From Bacteroidia bacterium (GTDB taxonomy: Bacteria; Bacteroidota; Bacteroidia; Bacteroidales; Azobacteroidaceae): a stretch of 7,661 nt of DNA. Made by a program: the position numbers and the translations under genes. Every line of letters starts with the position of its first letter. Position 1 is the first letter of the stretch. The notes under the pieces are model-generated. The model had not been told where the DNA came from and searched no databases. It saw only the letters and a list, made by a program, of their open reading frames with translations. Shown one piece after another: positions 6,834 through 7,661 of this stretch. The stretch spans positions 1-7,661 of the forward strand of contig BNTR01000128.1 in the NCBI GenBank assembly GCA_025996755.1, read 5' to 3'.

Positions 6834-6843
6834 ATTTGCAAAT
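6834..6843. repeat. 10-bp perfect palindrome in the leader of the GH3 fusion gene
   Basis: ATTTGCAAAT lies between the -7 box (6851-6858) and the ATG (6822), near the expected transcription start. A protein-binding site there could block transcription, but ten A/T-rich bases can arise by chance and no second copy was found. Confidence 0.25.
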
Positions 6844-6850
6844 CGCACTG

Positions 6851-6881
6851 CAAAGGTAGTTTATTTTTGGGGAATATGCAA
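6851..6881 (-). promoter_or_regulatory. Bacteroidota-type promoter of the GH3 fusion gene and hflX
   Basis: On the minus strand a -33 TTG (6881-6879) is followed after 20 bases by TACCTTTG (6858-6851), an exact TAnnTTTG match. The box ends 28 bases before the ATG at 6822. The leader is A/T-rich with no Shine-Dalgarno. Over 33 bases the layout matches that of the lipoprotein promoter at 1012-1044 (26 of 33 positions). Confidence 0.85.
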
Positions 6882-6900
6882 GAGTGAGGTTGCTCATATT
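6873..6900. repeat. Imperfect inverted repeat over the GH3 fusion -33 element
   Basis: AATATG-CAA (6873-6881) pairs with TTG-ct-CATATT (6890-6900) across GAGTGAGG, with a 2-base bulge. The left arm contains the -33 element. It is weak; a possible operator or chance. Confidence 0.2.
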
Positions 6901-6946
6901 ATCAATTTTTCGCAGTTACTAATTGAACTTGCCAAATTTTTCAGAA

Positions 6947-6964
6947 AAACATTCAAAAATGTTT
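6947..6964. repeat. Inverted repeat touching the -33 element of the SGNH hydrolase gene
   Basis: AAACATT (6947-6953) and AATGTTT (6958-6964) form perfect 7-base arms around CAAA. The right arm overlaps the -33 TTTG (6962-6965). The location suits an operator; the low complexity makes chance a real alternative. Confidence 0.3.
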
Positions 6965-6993
6965 GGCGGATTGAAAAATATGACGTACTTTTG
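6962..6993 (+). promoter_or_regulatory. Bacteroidota-type promoter of the SGNH hydrolase gene
   Basis: A -33 TTTG (6962-6965) is followed after 20 bases by TACTTTTG (6986-6993), an exact TAnnTTTG match. The box ends 20 bases before the ATG at 7014, so the leader is very short. It is divergent from the GH3 fusion promoter, with 80 bp between the -33 elements (6882-6961). Confidence 0.85.
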
Positions 6994-7013
6994 CAGGCAA
7001 TTTTAATAAAGTT

Positions 7014-7661
7014 ATGAAACCCTCAAAAACATTGCTCTTTTTCGCAGCAGTAATGGTGTCGTTAGGCATTATCAGTGCGGTTTTTCCCAAGCAGGGTGTT
7101 GCTTTGGGTGAGTTGCAGTTGTATTTTCCCACGTTGGAGGATGTTTTTACGGCTACCGGCTCGGCTACTTCTACGGTGGCTTCGGAGCAGATTGATGCGA
7201 TGGAGCGGGGGTTGTCTATGCGGCGCGATTCGGTTGCGGAGGCGGCTTACAATGATTCGTTGGCGTTTTTTCTTGACTTTTTCAACAATCACCCGTCGCG
7301 GATGCACCTTCCGAACAATAATTGGGACTATTTTGATGAACTGTTTGAGGCATTCGACGATTGCCAAGAGGCGCAAAAAGTGGTGCGCGTGCTGCATTAT
7401 GGCGATTCGCAGATTGAAGGCGACCGCATCACGGGCTATCTCCGCCAGCGATTGCAGGAAAAATTTGGCGGTATCGGTCCGGGGCTTTTGCCTGCCGTGC
7501 AGGTCGTGCCCACCACTGCGGTGGAACAGACGACTTCCAAAAACATTTCGCGCTACATCGTTTCCGGCAATTTTGCCAATAAGGCGGGGCATCGACGCTA
7601 CGGCATTCTGGGGCAGTTGGGCGTGCCCGAAAGCAATGAGAGCGACATCACCGTGAAGGCT
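7014..7661 (+). CDS. Membrane-anchored or secreted SGNH/GDSL-like hydrolase (3' end beyond the right edge)
   Basis: The frame is open from the ATG at 7014 to the right edge: 216 residues, no stop. Residues 6-23 (LLFFAAVMVSLGIISAVF) form an N-terminal membrane anchor or signal peptide after two Lys. A linker (about 25-100) includes a Ser/Thr/Ala-rich stretch (47-58). From about 122 comes VLHYGDSQIEGDRITGYLRQ: G130-D131-S132 is the block I motif of SGNH/GDSL hydrolases, with Ser132 the likely nucleophile. The extended form HYGDSQIEGDR resembles Bacteroidota periplasmic acyl hydrolases often found beside MBOAT acyltransferase genes; this is from memory. Such enzymes move or remove acyl groups, for example O-acetyl on wall sugars. 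The remaining catalytic blocks lie outside the window, so activity cannot be confirmed. The start is supported by the promoter 20 bases upstream and the signal sequence. Other frames across this region are shadows. Confidence 0.85.
   Translation, partial: MKPSKTLLFFAAVMVSLGIISAVFPKQGVALGELQLYFPTLEDVFTATGSATSTVASEQIDAMERGLSMRRDSVAEAAYNDSLAFFLDFFNNHPSRMHLPNNNWDYFDELFEAFDDCQEAQKVVRVLHYGDSQIEGDRITGYLRQRLQEKFGGIGPGLLPAVQVVPTTAVEQTTSKNISRYIVSGNFANKAGHRRYGILGQLGVPESNESDITVKA

Noticed and set aside
7075..7656. 193-codon plus-strand frame in a second frame over the SGNH gene (and a 176-codon frame on the minus strand)
   Set aside because: The frame starting at 7014 has the promoter, signal sequence and GDS motif. 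The alternative products are Arg/Cys/Leu-rich shadows.
1..7661. CRISPR array, IS element, tRNA, phage or toxin-antitoxin locus
   Set aside because: Almost the whole window is covered by five genes plus two short divergent promoter regions; no spaced repeats, transposase motifs or tRNA-like folds were seen.

Overview
The window looks like chromosomal DNA of a member of the Bacteroidota, probably of the Bacteroidales. All four gene starts that have an intergenic region in front carry the Bacteroidota-type promoter (TTG, 19-20 bases, TAnnTTTG). Leaders are short, A/T-rich and lack a Shine-Dalgarno sequence. The proteins also have Bacteroidota-style architecture, notably a 1026-residue glycoside hydrolase family 3 / serine hydrolase fusion. 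I see no mobile element, tRNA, rRNA, CRISPR array or phage gene, and no non-coding stretch longer than 191 bases.

Layout, left to right: (1) a minus-strand gene for a lipoprotein of no family I recognise, cut by the left edge (start at 982); (2) a 148-bp divergent promoter region; (3) plus-strand radA (1131-2507); (4) minus-strand hflX (2510-3745), converging on radA with two bases between the stop codons; (5) a minus-strand NagZ-like GH3 plus beta-lactamase-fold fusion (3742-6822), whose stop codon overlaps the hflX start (ATGA), so the two probably form one transcription unit read from a promoter at 6851-6881; (6) a 191-bp divergent promoter region; (7) a plus-strand gene for a membrane-anchored or secreted SGNH/GDSL-like hydrolase, cut by the right edge (starts at 7014).

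Two themes appear. RadA (branch migration in recombination) and HflX (ribosome splitting under stress) are conserved housekeeping and stress genes. The GH3/serine hydrolase fusion and the SGNH hydrolase are exported and best explained as acting on cell-wall fragments: the first probably removes GlcNAc and then cleaves the MurNAc-peptide bond, and the second may act on acyl (O-acetyl) groups. The region is largely ordinary core genome. The points most worth a second look are the two-enzyme fusion coupled to hflX, a strongly basic insert in its serine hydrolase domain, the unrecognised lipoprotein, and a 33-bp promoter layout shared by the lipoprotein gene and the fusion gene.
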